Below, in pieces: positions 6,602 to 13,427 of a DNA stretch of 13,427 nucleotides. Under the pieces are notes generated by a model that was not told where the DNA came from, ran no database searches, and saw nothing but the letters and a program-made list of their open reading frames with translations. Made by a program: the position numbers and the translations under genes. Numbering within the stretch: position 1 is the stretch's first letter; each line of letters opens with the position of its first letter. Source of the DNA: JAKORR01 sp964608495 (GTDB lineage: Bacteria; Armatimonadota; Zipacnadia; Zipacnadales; FEN-943); NCBI GenBank assembly GCA_964608495.1, contig CAZSOQ010000142.1, forward strand, positions 1-13,427, written 5' to 3'.

Positions 6602-6618
6602 GGTGAAACGGTTTCACC
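6602..6618. promoter_or_regulatory. Operator-like 17-bp perfect palindrome
   Basis: GGTGAAACGGTTTCACC is a perfect dyad (8+1+8) in the most AT-rich patch of the window, between divergent transcription units. The half-site TGAAAC resembles operators of LacI-type sugar regulators, though those usually have an even, CG-centred dyad. It lies about 250 bp upstream of the minus-strand operon start and about 500 bp upstream of the plus-strand DUF3604 gene. No promoter hexamers could be assigned with confidence. Confidence 0.5.
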
Positions 6619-6625
6619 ACTTATT

Positions 6626-6658
6626 CGGCATTTTGCGTCTGTTTGCGGCATTTCGCGT
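6626..6658. repeat. Direct repeat pair with 20-bp period
   Basis: CGGCATTTTGCGT (6626-6638) recurs as CGGCATTTCGCGT (6646-6658), 12 of 13 identical and offset by 20 bp, close to two helical turns. It begins 8 bp after the 17-bp palindrome. Same-face spacing next to an operator-like dyad suggests a second protein-binding site in the same control region. This is inferred. Confidence 0.4.
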
Positions 6659-6844
6659 TGGCTAAAACAGCATTATGTCCAATCCCTGCGGCTGTACCTC
6701 GCCCCACCGCTGACAGGCCCGGCCGGACCCGCCCACGGCCTCGCAAGGCCGGATCAGGCGGCCCTCGCGCCTGCATCCGTACCAACTGAAAGTACGATAG
6801 GCTGCCCCGTATCGACTTTTCGCCCCCCTTGTGTTAGGTTAGCC

Positions 6845-7030
6845 CTCTTGAGGGAGGCCACGAACCGCTTGATCGGCCGTTTCGTGGCCATGGGTCTGCT
6901 CCGCGAGACCACCGGGGGCAGTCGCGACCGCCTCTTCGCCTACGAGCCCTATCTGCCGCTCCTCCGCGAAGGCACCGAGCCGTTGCCGCCCTCGGCTGCC
7001 CGGAGGCAAGACGACCCCACCTCGCGCTAG
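6845..7030 (+). pseudogene. C-terminal remnant of a Fic-family gene
   Basis: This frame ends at a TAG and reads TNRLIGRFVAMGLLRETT, continuing through GGSRDRLFAYEPYLPLLREGTEPLPP. That is the typical end of Fic/DOC-family proteins: a winged-helix recognition helix, then the conserved G-L-L-x-E-x-T-G-x-x-R-x-R-x-F-x-Y-x-x-Y-L-x-x-L pattern. Upstream in the same frame the sequence loses resemblance to any protein, and the catalytic HPFx(D/E)GNGR motif, which should lie several hundred bases upstream, is absent in all frames I examined. It has no start or ribosome site of its own. Fic enzymes transfer AMP or related groups to proteins and often belong to toxin systems or mobile accessory DNA, so a decayed copy beside a MITE-like element marks old insertion or deletion. 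It is almost certainly non-functional. Confidence 0.7.
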
Positions 7031-7118
7031 ATGGCTGGCGATGTCCCGCCGAGGGCCTGACGAGGGCCTGCCAGGGGCGTATGTTGCCCACGACCAAGCC
7101 CGGATGGGGGGCTTTGCC

Positions 7119-9032
7119 ATGAGCTCTGGTACCCGCGACTTCGGCCACGCGATTGTGTCGCCCGCGGAGGCCGTGGCGGGACAGCGCGGCACCTGGCGCG
7201 TCATCTACACCGTCGGCGCCGCGGGCATGGCCGTCGGGGGCAGCCTGCGCCTTCGCCCACCCCAGCGCGGGATGGTGCGCTGGGAGGTGGGGCATGTGAT
7301 CGCCGAGGCCGGCCGCTCGGGCGCGGTCTGCGAGGTGCGCCTGGTCAACTGCTGGCCGCTTACGTACCACTGGCGTCAGACTCCCATCATCCAGGTGGAC
7401 CTGTGGGGCGAGGCCCTGCGCCCAGGCGACACGATCACCGTCACCCTGGGCGATCGGGGCGCCTACTCGCGCGGCTTCTTCCTGCGCGCGCGGGCCCAGG
7501 ATCATGCCCAGGACGACGCTCTGTGGGACTTCTGGGCGGACGTCGAGGGCAACAAGTCGGTGCCCCCCGAGGCGGCGCACAACGACCCGTACGTCGCCCT
7601 CGAGCCCTTCGTCATGCGCGTGCGGCCCGCCGCGCCGGCGCGGCTGTCCGTGGTGGCGCGCCAGCCGGCCGACGACAGCGACGAGGCGCGCGTGGTCATC
7701 GCCGTCCGCGACGCCTACGAGAACCTGTGCGATGGGTACGCGGGCGAGGTGAGCCTGGAGGTGGGGGAGAGGCAGGTGAGGGTCGCCCTGGCCGGCGGGA
7801 TCGGCCACTGCGCCGTGCCGGCCGAGCCGGGGCCCTGCTACCTGTCGGCCCTGGACCGCGAGGGCGAGCTGATCGGGCTGAGCAACCCGCTCTTCCCGTG
7901 TTTCTCGCGGGCCGAGACAATGCCGGCCGGCGCGGAGGACTTCCCGGCGGCGGGCCCGGTCTTCTTCGGCGACCTGCACGTCATGAGCGGCGCCGGCATC
8001 ATCGCCGGGGCGCTACGGGGAACACCCGAGGCCTATACCTGGGCCCGTGACGTGGCAGGGCTGGACTTCTGCGCGGTCACCAACAACCTGCGGACCTGGG
8101 AGCGCGACCTGGAGCTGGACGACGAATTCCACGAACCGGGCAGCTTCATAACCATCCCGGCCTGCGAGCTGGGCTTCGCCATCGGCCACAAGAACGTCTA
8201 CTTCCCGGACACGGGGGCCGCGCGCCCGGCCCCGGACGGCTCGAGCCCCGAGGCGCTGTTCGCGTCGCTGGAGGGACGCACGGCCCTGGTCATCCCGCAC
8301 CACACCAATATCCACTCCGAGTCGAGCTACCGGACCTTCTGGACGGAGCACGACTTCACGAGCCACGCCCCGCGCGTCGAGCGTCTGATCGAGATGTGCC
8401 AGGATAGAGGCAGCTTCGAGCGGGAGGAGGTCGGCGGCAACATCTACTTCGGCGGTCTGGGCTCCTCCGTATGGTCGGCGCTCCAGCGCGGGATGAAGCT
8501 GGGCTTCGTGGGCGGCACCGACACCCACCGCGCGCTGCCCTCCGAGTGGCGCTCGCCGCTGGGGGGCCTGGATGTGGACGAAGGCCTAGCCATCGGTGGG
8601 CTGACGGGCCTCATCGCCCCGGCGCTGACGCGCGAGGCCCTGTGGGAGGCCCTGTGGCACCGCCGGTGCTACGCCACCCAGGGCCAGCGCACCCTGGTGA
8701 ACTTCGCCCTGGCCGAGTACCCGCTGGGCAGCGTCCTATCGGCCGAGCAGGCCGCCCCCTTCACCGACCGGCGCACCTTCCGCTACCGCGTGCAGGGGCA
8801 CAGGCCGGTGGTGCGAGTCGAGCTGGTGCGGTGTGACGGGCGGGCCTTCGACCTCGCGCCCGAGGGCGAGCCGGGACGGGCGACGGTGACGGGCGTCTTC
8901 GAGGACGCCACGGCGCTGGCCGACCTGCCGCGCGCGGGCGACGCGGTCTTCTACTACCTGCGCGTGACGGAGGCCGACGGGCGGATGGCCTGGTCGAGCC
9001 CGATCTGGCTGACGACGCGGTCGGACGCCTAA
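7119..9032 (+). CDS. DUF3604 (PHP-like) family protein
   Basis: From this start the protein has 637 residues. The N-terminal half (1-270) is beta-rich and not enzymatic in appearance. The PHP-like half begins with VFFGDLHVMS (281-290) and continues through GTPEAYTWARDVAGLDFCAVTNN, PACE (347-350), VIPHHTNIH (391-399) and GGTDTHR (465-471). It closes with the DUF3604 hallmarks RCYATQGQR, a beta domain with YYLRVTE, and AWSSPIW. PHP domains are metal-dependent phosphoesterase folds; the role of DUF3604 proteins is poorly known. Two ligand motifs are changed: H-x-H reads H-V-M and T-D-H reads T-N-N. No signal peptide is visible at any start. The ATG at 7119 was chosen because a G-run (7106-7111) sits 7 nt upstream; in-frame ATGs at 7041 and 7104 lack a ribosome site. 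The gene converges on the large lyase gene. Confidence 0.82.
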   Translation: MSSGTRDFGHAIVSPAEAVAGQRGTWRVIYTVGAAGMAVGGSLRLRPPQRGMVRWEVGHVIAEAGRSGAVCEVRLVNCWPLTYHWRQTPIIQVDLWGEALRPGDTITVTLGDRGAYSRGFFLRARAQDHAQDDALWDFWADVEGNKSVPPEAAHNDPYVALEPFVMRVRPAAPARLSVVARQPADDSDEARVVIAVRDAYENLCDGYAGEVSLEVGERQVRVALAGGIGHCAVPAEPGPCYLSALDREGELIGLSNPLFPCFSRAETMPAGAEDFPAAGPVFFGDLHVMSGAGIIAGALRGTPEAYTWARDVAGLDFCAVTNNLRTWERDLELDDEFHEPGSFITIPACELGFAIGHKNVYFPDTGAARPAPDGSSPEALFASLEGRTALVIPHHTNIHSESSYRTFWTEHDFTSHAPRVERLIEMCQDRGSFEREEVGGNIYFGGLGSSVWSALQRGMKLGFVGGTDTHRALPSEWRSPLGGLDVDEGLAIGGLTGLIAPALTREALWEALWHRRCYATQGQRTLVNFALAEYPLGSVLSAEQAAPFTDRRTFRYRVQGHRPVVRVELVRCDGRAFDLAPEGEPGRATVTGVFEDATALADLPRAGDAVFYYLRVTEADGRMAWSSPIWLTTRSDA

Positions 9033-9058
9033 CCTGGACTATTCACGTGTGCGCGGGG

Positions 9059-9092
9059 GAGGCCCGCTTCCGGATGCCAGGAGCCGGGCCTC
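9059..9092 (+). terminator. Possible terminator hairpin of the DUF3604 gene
   Basis: A perfect 8-bp GC-rich stem (9059-9066 pairing with 9085-9092) lies 26 nt after the DUF3604 stop. The loop can add a further short stem (TTCC with GGAG, one wobble). No U-tract follows, so this is a tentative intrinsic or processing hairpin. Confidence 0.4.
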
Positions 9093-9094
9093 AC

Positions 9095-9177
9095 GTAGGG
9101 GCCAGCCATTGCCGGCGACACGGAGGTCGCGGGGCGACCTCATTGCAGTCCGGGTCGCCGGCACAGCCGGTTCCTAC
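9095..9177. repeat. Nested 83-bp inverted repeat (structured element)
   Basis: Arms pair from the outside in: GTAGG (9095-9099) with CCTAC (9173-9177); a partly paired stretch with GG/TT wobbles and CC/GG; TGCCGGCGAC (9110-9119) with GTCGCCGGCA (9154-9163), perfect over 10 bp; and an inner hairpin AGGTCGC-GGG-GCGACCT (9124-9140), perfect over 7 bp. An unpaired 13-nt segment (9141-9153) breaks the 3' arm. The nesting is more than a simple terminator needs; it could be a structured RNA or a REP-like element. Confidence 0.5.
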
Positions 9178-9268
9178 ATCAGGGCCAGGCGGCTGGGCCC
9201 TTCGGGGGCCTTGGTTGCGGGCGTATCCTGGACGAGGCGAACAGCCCCCCGCCCGCGTGACCTCGCCT

Positions 9269-12200
9269 CTACTGGCGCCGGTCGCCGGGCAGGACCACGA
9301 AGTCGAAGCGCGGCTGCGTGGTCCAGGCGCCGTAGCGCGGATCGGAAGCCCAGCACCGGTAGGTGTCCTCGATGCCCGTGGGCAGCTCGTAGCGCACCTG
9401 CGACCCGCCACTGCCCAGGACGACCATACCCCCCAGGGGTGCCCCCGGCCGATTGAACCGCACCTCGACCGGCCGCCCGTCCGACCCCGTCCATCCCACG
9501 CCCGCCGTGCGCAGGCCCTCGAGCATCCTCGCGTCCAGCGCCGGGGGCTCGCCGTCGCCCGTGCGGAACACCGTCAGGTACTCGACGACCCGTCCCGTGG
9601 CCCCTGCCGGCTCGATGCGCAGCAGCTTCTGCTCCTTCCACTGGAAGCTCCCGGGCGGCGCCGGCAGGCTCAGGCTCGCCCTCTCGGGCAGCAGAACCAC
9701 GCCTCGCAGGCTCGCGTCGCCGGCCTTCACCGTGAAGCCCTGGCCCTCGACCGCGGTCGCCGGCCCGGTCGTCAGCACCAGGGCCGACCCGTCGGCCCCC
9801 TCGCCCAGCCGCACGCGGTCGTAGACCACCACGGTGTCGGGCTTGAGGTACACGATCTGCCTGTAGCTCTCGGCGATCTCGGCCAGCGGCCAGGCATTCG
9901 AGCCGTCGCCGGCCACGTAGTCGAACTCGGGCCGCGTCTGGTAGGCGACGATCTCGCCCTCGTGCAGGTACATCGTCTCCGTGTGGCCGTGCAGGTCCAG
10001 GCCGCCGCCCCAGCCGGCCTCGGCGGGCGCGTAGCCGATCAGCCGCTGGTCCCGGGTGATGTACGTCCAGGTGGGCTTGGAGAAGCGGTTGACCACGAAG
10101 TGCTCGCCGTCGCGCGGATGAGTGAGGTTCAGGCGCCAGCGCTCGGCCCAGGCGTCGCCGGCCACGACCACGTTGCCCCACATGGGGGTGTTGTTGCCGT
10201 CATCGCCCCACAGGGCCGGCCAGCCGATGAGCGCCTGGCCCGCCCGCCAGATCATGAGGTGGTTTGCCACGCCGCGCGGCGTGTGGTCCCGCAGGCCGGA
10301 GTTGAGGTACACCTCCGTGGCCTTGTCGTCCCAGCCCGAGCGTAGCACCGCCCAGCCCTCGACGTCGAACAGGGCCGAGGGCGGCAGCTCGTCCCACCTC
10401 GTCTCCGGTGCGCCCGGCTCGTACCAGCCCAGGGCCATAGCCACCGGCACCGACACGCCCGTCGTGAAGTGATGCTGGCCGCCGCGCACGGGCCCCACGT
10501 AGGGCATGCCCTCGAGGGCCATGAGCTTGTCCACGGCCTGCGTCTCTTCCGCGAGAGGCCCGTCCAGCTTGGCTATCCACTCGTCCCAGCGGTACAGGGT
10601 CTTCTCGAGCGGGTGTCGGCTCACGGCCGCCAGGATCCAGCGCCAGGGCTCACCGATGGGGCCGCGCCGCGAGGCCATCACCCCGCGCTTGTCCTGGATC
10701 GGGTCCAGGTAGCGGTGGAAGGTCAGGAAGCCGCGGAAGAAGGGCTTCTCGAACAGCCGCGGCTCGTCGAAGAAGTTGCGGAAGTAGATCCACGACAGCT
10801 CCTGGCCGTGGAGCGGGCAGTGACAGCCCGTCCAGGGGCTCTGCCACCAGGTGCCGCCACGGCTGCCGGCGTGGCTGGTGAAGTAGCGCTCCAGGTTGCT
10901 GGCGAAGATGCCCATGCGCCAGACCAGCGCGCGGTCCCCGGGCTTCAGCGGCTCCTCGAGGGTCAGCAGCGTCCAGGGCATGAGGTTCATGTCGCCCCGG
11001 CGGGCCTTGCAGAAGGCGTACAGAGGCAGCTCGGCGCGGCCGTCGTCCGGGGCCATGTCCACCAGGGAGGCCACGGCGCCGGGGAAGAAGGGCCCGTGGT
11101 GGTGGTACTGGCAATAGGTGCTCGTGCTGGTCGCCCGCAGCAGCGGCTCCATGTACTTCATCAGCTCGTCGCGCCGCTCGGGTGCCAGGTACATCGCGGC
11201 GAACTCGACGGCCACCATCCGCCACGCAGCCTCGTACATCCGCCAGCCGTAGGTCTGCTCGCGCCGCGCCGTGTCGGTCATGTCCTCGGGCGCGACCTTG
11301 CCCATCTCCTCGCGCGTCACCCCGGGCGGCAGGAAGCGGTCGGGCCAGGTGCCGCCCTTGGGGGCCATGCGCGCCAGCCAGTCCACATAGCGCCGGTACA
11401 GATTGGGGTGCTCGGCGACGCGCGCCCGCACCTCGTCCAGGTCGTCGCGCCTGACCAGCAGGCGCGGGTGATCGAGCTTGGGCAGCCGCACGAAGCGCAG
11501 CCTCTTGACGAGCGTGCCGTCCTCGGTGGCGGCCTGTAGGGTCAGGGCGAAGCGGCCCAGGTCCTCGCTCTGGAGGCTCACCTCGGCGTGCTCGGTCTCG
11601 CCGGGCGCCAACTGCACCACCGCTCGGCCGGGCTTCAGCGCCTCGCCCATGTAGTTCTCGGCCGTCCACGTCAGCCGCACGGTCTTGGGCGCCGTGCCCT
11701 GGTTGCTCAGGCTCACCCGGTACCGCACGGGCTCGTCGTAGTAGAACAGGCCCTCGTAGCCGGGCATGGGCACCGCGCCGTGCACGTCCCAGGGCTCGGG
11801 GCGGGCCTGCAGGGCCAGCCAGCTCTCCGGCGAGCGCCTCACCTGCAGGGCGTCCAGCCGCGTGTGCGGGCCCTTCAGCTTCACCCGCAGCACGTGCTTG
11901 CCGGGCGCCGCGGTCAGCTTCACGGCGTTCCACTCCCAGTACTCCTCGGTGTCGTTCACCAGGAACATCTCGTCGCTGGGAGCGATCCAGAGGCCGCGGG
12001 TCCAGTCGTACTCCGGGCCGCCGTCCACCGAGACGGTGAGACTGCCGGGCCGGTCGCGCGCCGACAGGGGCCGCTGGTCGCGCCACTGCGGGTCGGCCAC
12101 GGCGCTGACGTCCAGGAAGCGGTCGCCCACGTTGAGCACCAGCGCGTTGTCGGCCTTGACGTAGAAGGCGTCGCCGCCGCCGGCCGGCTCGATCTTGGCC

Positions 12201-13427
12201 GCCGTGCGCCCCACGGCCCGGTCGCCGGCCTCGGCCGGGGGCTGGGCCAGGGGCTCCAGCGTCTTCACGTCCAGGTACAGCGGCCAGGGCTCCACGGCCA
12301 CCTTGGGGTGCAGAGCGAAGGGGATCCGGTCGTCTATGCTGCCGCCCCACCAGTCCGAGTTGAGCAGGTCCACGGGGCGGACCCGACGCGGCGGCGCGTC
12401 AAGCCGCGTCGCGCCAAGCACCTCGCCCGACCCCGCGTCGAGGGCCACCAGGGCCTTCCCGGCGCGGCAGGCCACGTAGACCTTCTCGATCTTCGTGGGC
12501 GGGACGATGTAGGGCCTCTGCAACTGCGCGTGCTGGAAGTAGGCCAGCGACAAGGGCTGAGCCGGGACCTTGGTCTCGCCCACGACCTCCAGCTTCGCCG
12601 CGTCTATCGCCACGACCCGGTTCCCGAGCGCATCGGCCACGTATATCCTCTCCGCCGAGGGCGCGGCCACCAGGTCGCTCGGATACCCCCCCACGGTAAT
12701 CGTCTTCACCAGCTTGTCGTCCGCCGTGCTCACCACGCCGATCCTGCCGCCGGCGGGCGCGGTGAAGAACAGGTACTTGCCGCACAGCTCCAGGCGCGAC
12801 GGGCCCGGGTCATCGGCCAGAGGGTACTCGAAGCGGGTGGCCACGGGGGGCGCCTTGGTCACTTCGCTCACGTCCACCGGCGTCGTGGCCTTGTCCTTCT
12901 CGACGCCCAACACGTGCGGCGCCTGGCGCAGGTAGCGCTTCTCGCGCCCGATCGCCACCGACGTGCGCTCGCCCGCCCCGCCGTACTGCAGCTCGTCGGC
13001 GGGCAGGGCCGACAGGTCCTGGGCGTCGTAGGCGGGCTGCTGCAGCCGCACGACCAGCGTCGTCACCGGATCGCCGGTCAGCTCGAGGTTGATCGCGGGC
13101 CCGGCGACCGCGAGCCGTCGCAGTACCCGGGGCTCGGCCATGTCCACCACGGCCACGCTCCTGCCCTCCCTGCAGGCCACCAGGATCGTGTCGCGGTAGC
13201 GCACCATGCTCCAGGGCTCGGCGGGGAGCTTGACCTGCGCGACGGCCCTGAGCCGGTCGGCGTCCAGGACCACCAGACGGTCGCCCAGGGCGTCGGTCAG
13301 ATAGACCCGTCGGCAGTCGGCGTCCAGGAGCAGGTCGGTGAGATAGCCGCCCACCTCGACCGAGCCGACCACGGCCATGGCCGCGACGTCGGCCACGCCC
13401 ACGCGGCCGGCCTGCGGAGCCGTAAAG
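9269..13427 (-). CDS. Large beta-propeller / heparinase II/III-like protein (5' truncated by window edge)
   Basis: The frame is open to the right edge; the GTG at 13402 is only the first possible internal start, and 1,377 residues follow it. Numbering from there: residues 1-340 hold two related beta-propeller segments (RVYLTDALGDRLVVLD at 32-47, RIYVADALGNRVVAID at 252-267). About 400-640 are beta-sandwich or Ig-like, including LSNQGTAPKTVRLTW. Residues 645-1000 are an alpha-helical barrel beginning HPRLLVRRDDLDEVRARV and containing HHHGPFF and SHAGSRGGTWW. Residues 1010-1370 are the heparinase II/III-type beta-sheet half, with GWAVLRSGWDD, ANHLMIWRAGQALI, DYVAGDGSNAW and RQIVYLKPDTVVVYDRV. 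Such lyases cleave uronate-containing polysaccharides. Export is expected, but the signal peptide would be outside the window. Catalytic residues cannot be assigned with certainty, so lyase activity is inferred from architecture. Confidence 0.85.
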   Translation of the reverse strand, partial: FTAPQAGRVGVADVAAMAVVGSVEVGGYLTDLLLDADCRRVYLTDALGDRLVVLDADRLRAVAQVKLPAEPWSMVRYRDTILVACREGRSVAVVDMAEPRVLRRLAVAGPAINLELTGDPVTTLVVRLQQPAYDAQDLSALPADELQYGGAGERTSVAIGREKRYLRQAPHVLGVEKDKATTPVDVSEVTKAPPVATRFEYPLADDPGPSRLELCGKYLFFTAPAGGRIGVVSTADDKLVKTITVGGYPSDLVAAPSAERIYVADALGNRVVAIDAAKLEVVGETKVPAQPLSLAYFQHAQLQRPYIVPPTKIEKVYVACRAGKALVALDAGSGEVLGATRLDAPPRRVRPVDLLNSDWWGGSIDDRIPFALHPKVAVEPWPLYLDVKTLEPLAQPPAEAGDRAVGRTAAKIEPAGGGDAFYVKADNALVLNVGDRFLDVSAVADPQWRDQRPLSARDRPGSLTVSVDGGPEYDWTRGLWIAPSDEMFLVNDTEEYWEWNAVKLTAAPGKHVLRVKLKGPHTRLDALQVRRSPESWLALQARPEPWDVHGAVPMPGYEGLFYYDEPVRYRVSLSNQGTAPKTVRLTWTAENYMGEALKPGRAVVQLAPGETEHAEVSLQSEDLGRFALTLQAATEDGTLVKRLRFVRLPKLDHPRLLVRRDDLDEVRARVAEHPNLYRRYVDWLARMAPKGGTWPDRFLPPGVTREEMGKVAPEDMTDTARREQTYGWRMYEAAWRMVAVEFAAMYLAPERRDELMKYMEPLLRATSTSTYCQYHHHGPFFPGAVASLVDMAPDDGRAELPLYAFCKARRGDMNLMPWTLLTLEEPLKPGDRALVWRMGIFASNLERYFTSHAGSRGGTWWQSPWTGCHCPLHGQELSWIYFRNFFDEPRLFEKPFFRGFLTFHRYLDPIQDKRGVMASRRGPIGEPWRWILAAVSRHPLEKTLYRWDEWIAKLDGPLAEETQAVDKLMALEGMPYVGPVRGGQHHFTTGVSVPVAMALGWYEPGAPETRWDELPPSALFDVEGWAVLRSGWDDKATEVYLNSGLRDHTPRGVANHLMIWRAGQALIGWPALWGDDGNNTPMWGNVVVAGDAWAERWRLNLTHPRDGEHFVVNRFSKPTWTYITRDQRLIGYAPAEAGWGGGLDLHGHTETMYLHEGEIVAYQTRPEFDYVAGDGSNAWPLAEIAESYRQIVYLKPDTVVVYDRVRLGEGADGSALVLTTGPATAVEGQGFTVKAGDASLRGVVLLPERASLSLPAPPGSFQWKEQKLLRIEPAGATGRVVEYLTVFRTGDGEPPALDARMLEGLRTAGVGWTGSDGRPVEVRFNRPGAPLGGMVVLGSGGSQVRYELPTGIEDTYRCWASDPRYGAWTTQPRFDFVVLPGDRRQ

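Larger units (their letters stand above)
9033..9268. other. Convergent intergenic gap rich in inverted repeats
   Basis: No gene is seen in these 236 bp. Four structures fill most of it: an 8-bp stem GAGGCCCG/CGGGCCTC (9059-9066 with 9085-9092); a long nested inverted repeat (9095-9177); a 5-bp stem GGCCC/GGGCC (9196-9200 with 9206-9210); and a 7-bp repeat GAGGCGA/TCGCCTC (9234-9240 with 9263-9269) touching the stop of the minus-strand gene. None has a clear T-tract, so termination of both genes by these hairpins is likely but unproven. Confidence 0.55.

Noticed and set aside
6386..6844. Upstream part of the plus-strand frame that ends in the Fic remnant
   Set aside because: It crosses the repeat element and AT-rich control patch and shows no protein family pattern; open by chance.
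7041..7118. Earlier starts (7041, 7104) for the DUF3604 gene
   Set aside because: The extra residues lack family resemblance and neither codon has a plausible ribosome site, although 7041 cannot be fully excluded.
9047..11539. Long plus-strand frames opposite the propeller/lyase gene
   Set aside because: Low-complexity composition, no ribosome sites and no family resemblance; shadows of the minus-strand gene.
1..13427. tRNA, rRNA or known riboswitch, including a cobalamin riboswitch before the B12 operon
   Set aside because: No cloverleaf, rRNA core or B12-box-like sequence was recognised by eye in the intergenic stretches; a covariance-model scan would settle it.

Overview
The window is GC-rich bacterial DNA (roughly 70% GC by eye) with long open frames on both strands. 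It carries seven protein-coding genes, one gene remnant and several structured non-coding stretches. The protein mix is a Gfo/Idh/MocA oxidoreductase, a xylose-isomerase-like TIM barrel, a DUF3604 protein, a very large heparinase II/III-like protein, an octopine-dehydrogenase-family enzyme and a B12-dependent mutase. This suggests an uncultured, saccharolytic, high-GC bacterium of the Armatimonadota/Planctomycetota/Hydrogenedentota kind. The phylum is inferred from gene content only; no rRNA or other marker gene is present.

Left part (1-1484, plus strand): the 3' end of a Gfo/Idh/MocA dehydrogenase, then a complete sugar phosphate isomerase/epimerase with a clear Shine-Dalgarno. These form a typical sugar oxidation/isomerisation pair. 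The gap between them holds the first copy of a dispersed hairpin repeat. A 17-bp unit repeated three times fills the short convergent gap after 1484.

Central part (1560-6349, minus strand, transcribed right to left): an apparent operon. First is an octopine/nopaline-dehydrogenase-family enzyme (5228-6349). It overlaps by 8 bp a single-chain protein (3601-5235) that joins a GlmS-like cobalamin-binding domain to a GlmE-like TIM barrel. About 90 bp further on is a TPR-AAA+ ATPase (1560-3509). In the mutase the axial histidine is kept, but from a remembered alignment most residues that bind glutamate in true glutamate mutase appear to be replaced. The operon is therefore the best candidate here for an undescribed pathway: an unknown B12-dependent carbon-skeleton rearrangement coupled to an NAD(P)-dependent reaction, possibly maintained by a dedicated AAA+ ATPase.

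Divergent gap (6350-7118): about 770 bp with a second copy of the hairpin repeat inside a 132-bp element bounded by 12-bp inverted repeats, an AT-richer patch with a 17-bp operator-like palindrome and a 20-bp-spaced direct repeat, and the C-terminal remnant of a Fic-family gene.

Right part (7119-13427): a plus-strand DUF3604/PHP-like protein with two altered metal-binding motifs, a 236-bp convergent gap full of inverted repeats, and a minus-strand protein of more than 1,380 residues. That protein combines duplicated beta-propeller segments with a C-terminal heparinase II/III-like lyase architecture, and its N-terminus lies beyond the right edge. These genes fit polysaccharide breakdown, with the left-hand sugar enzymes acting on released monomers; that link is inference.
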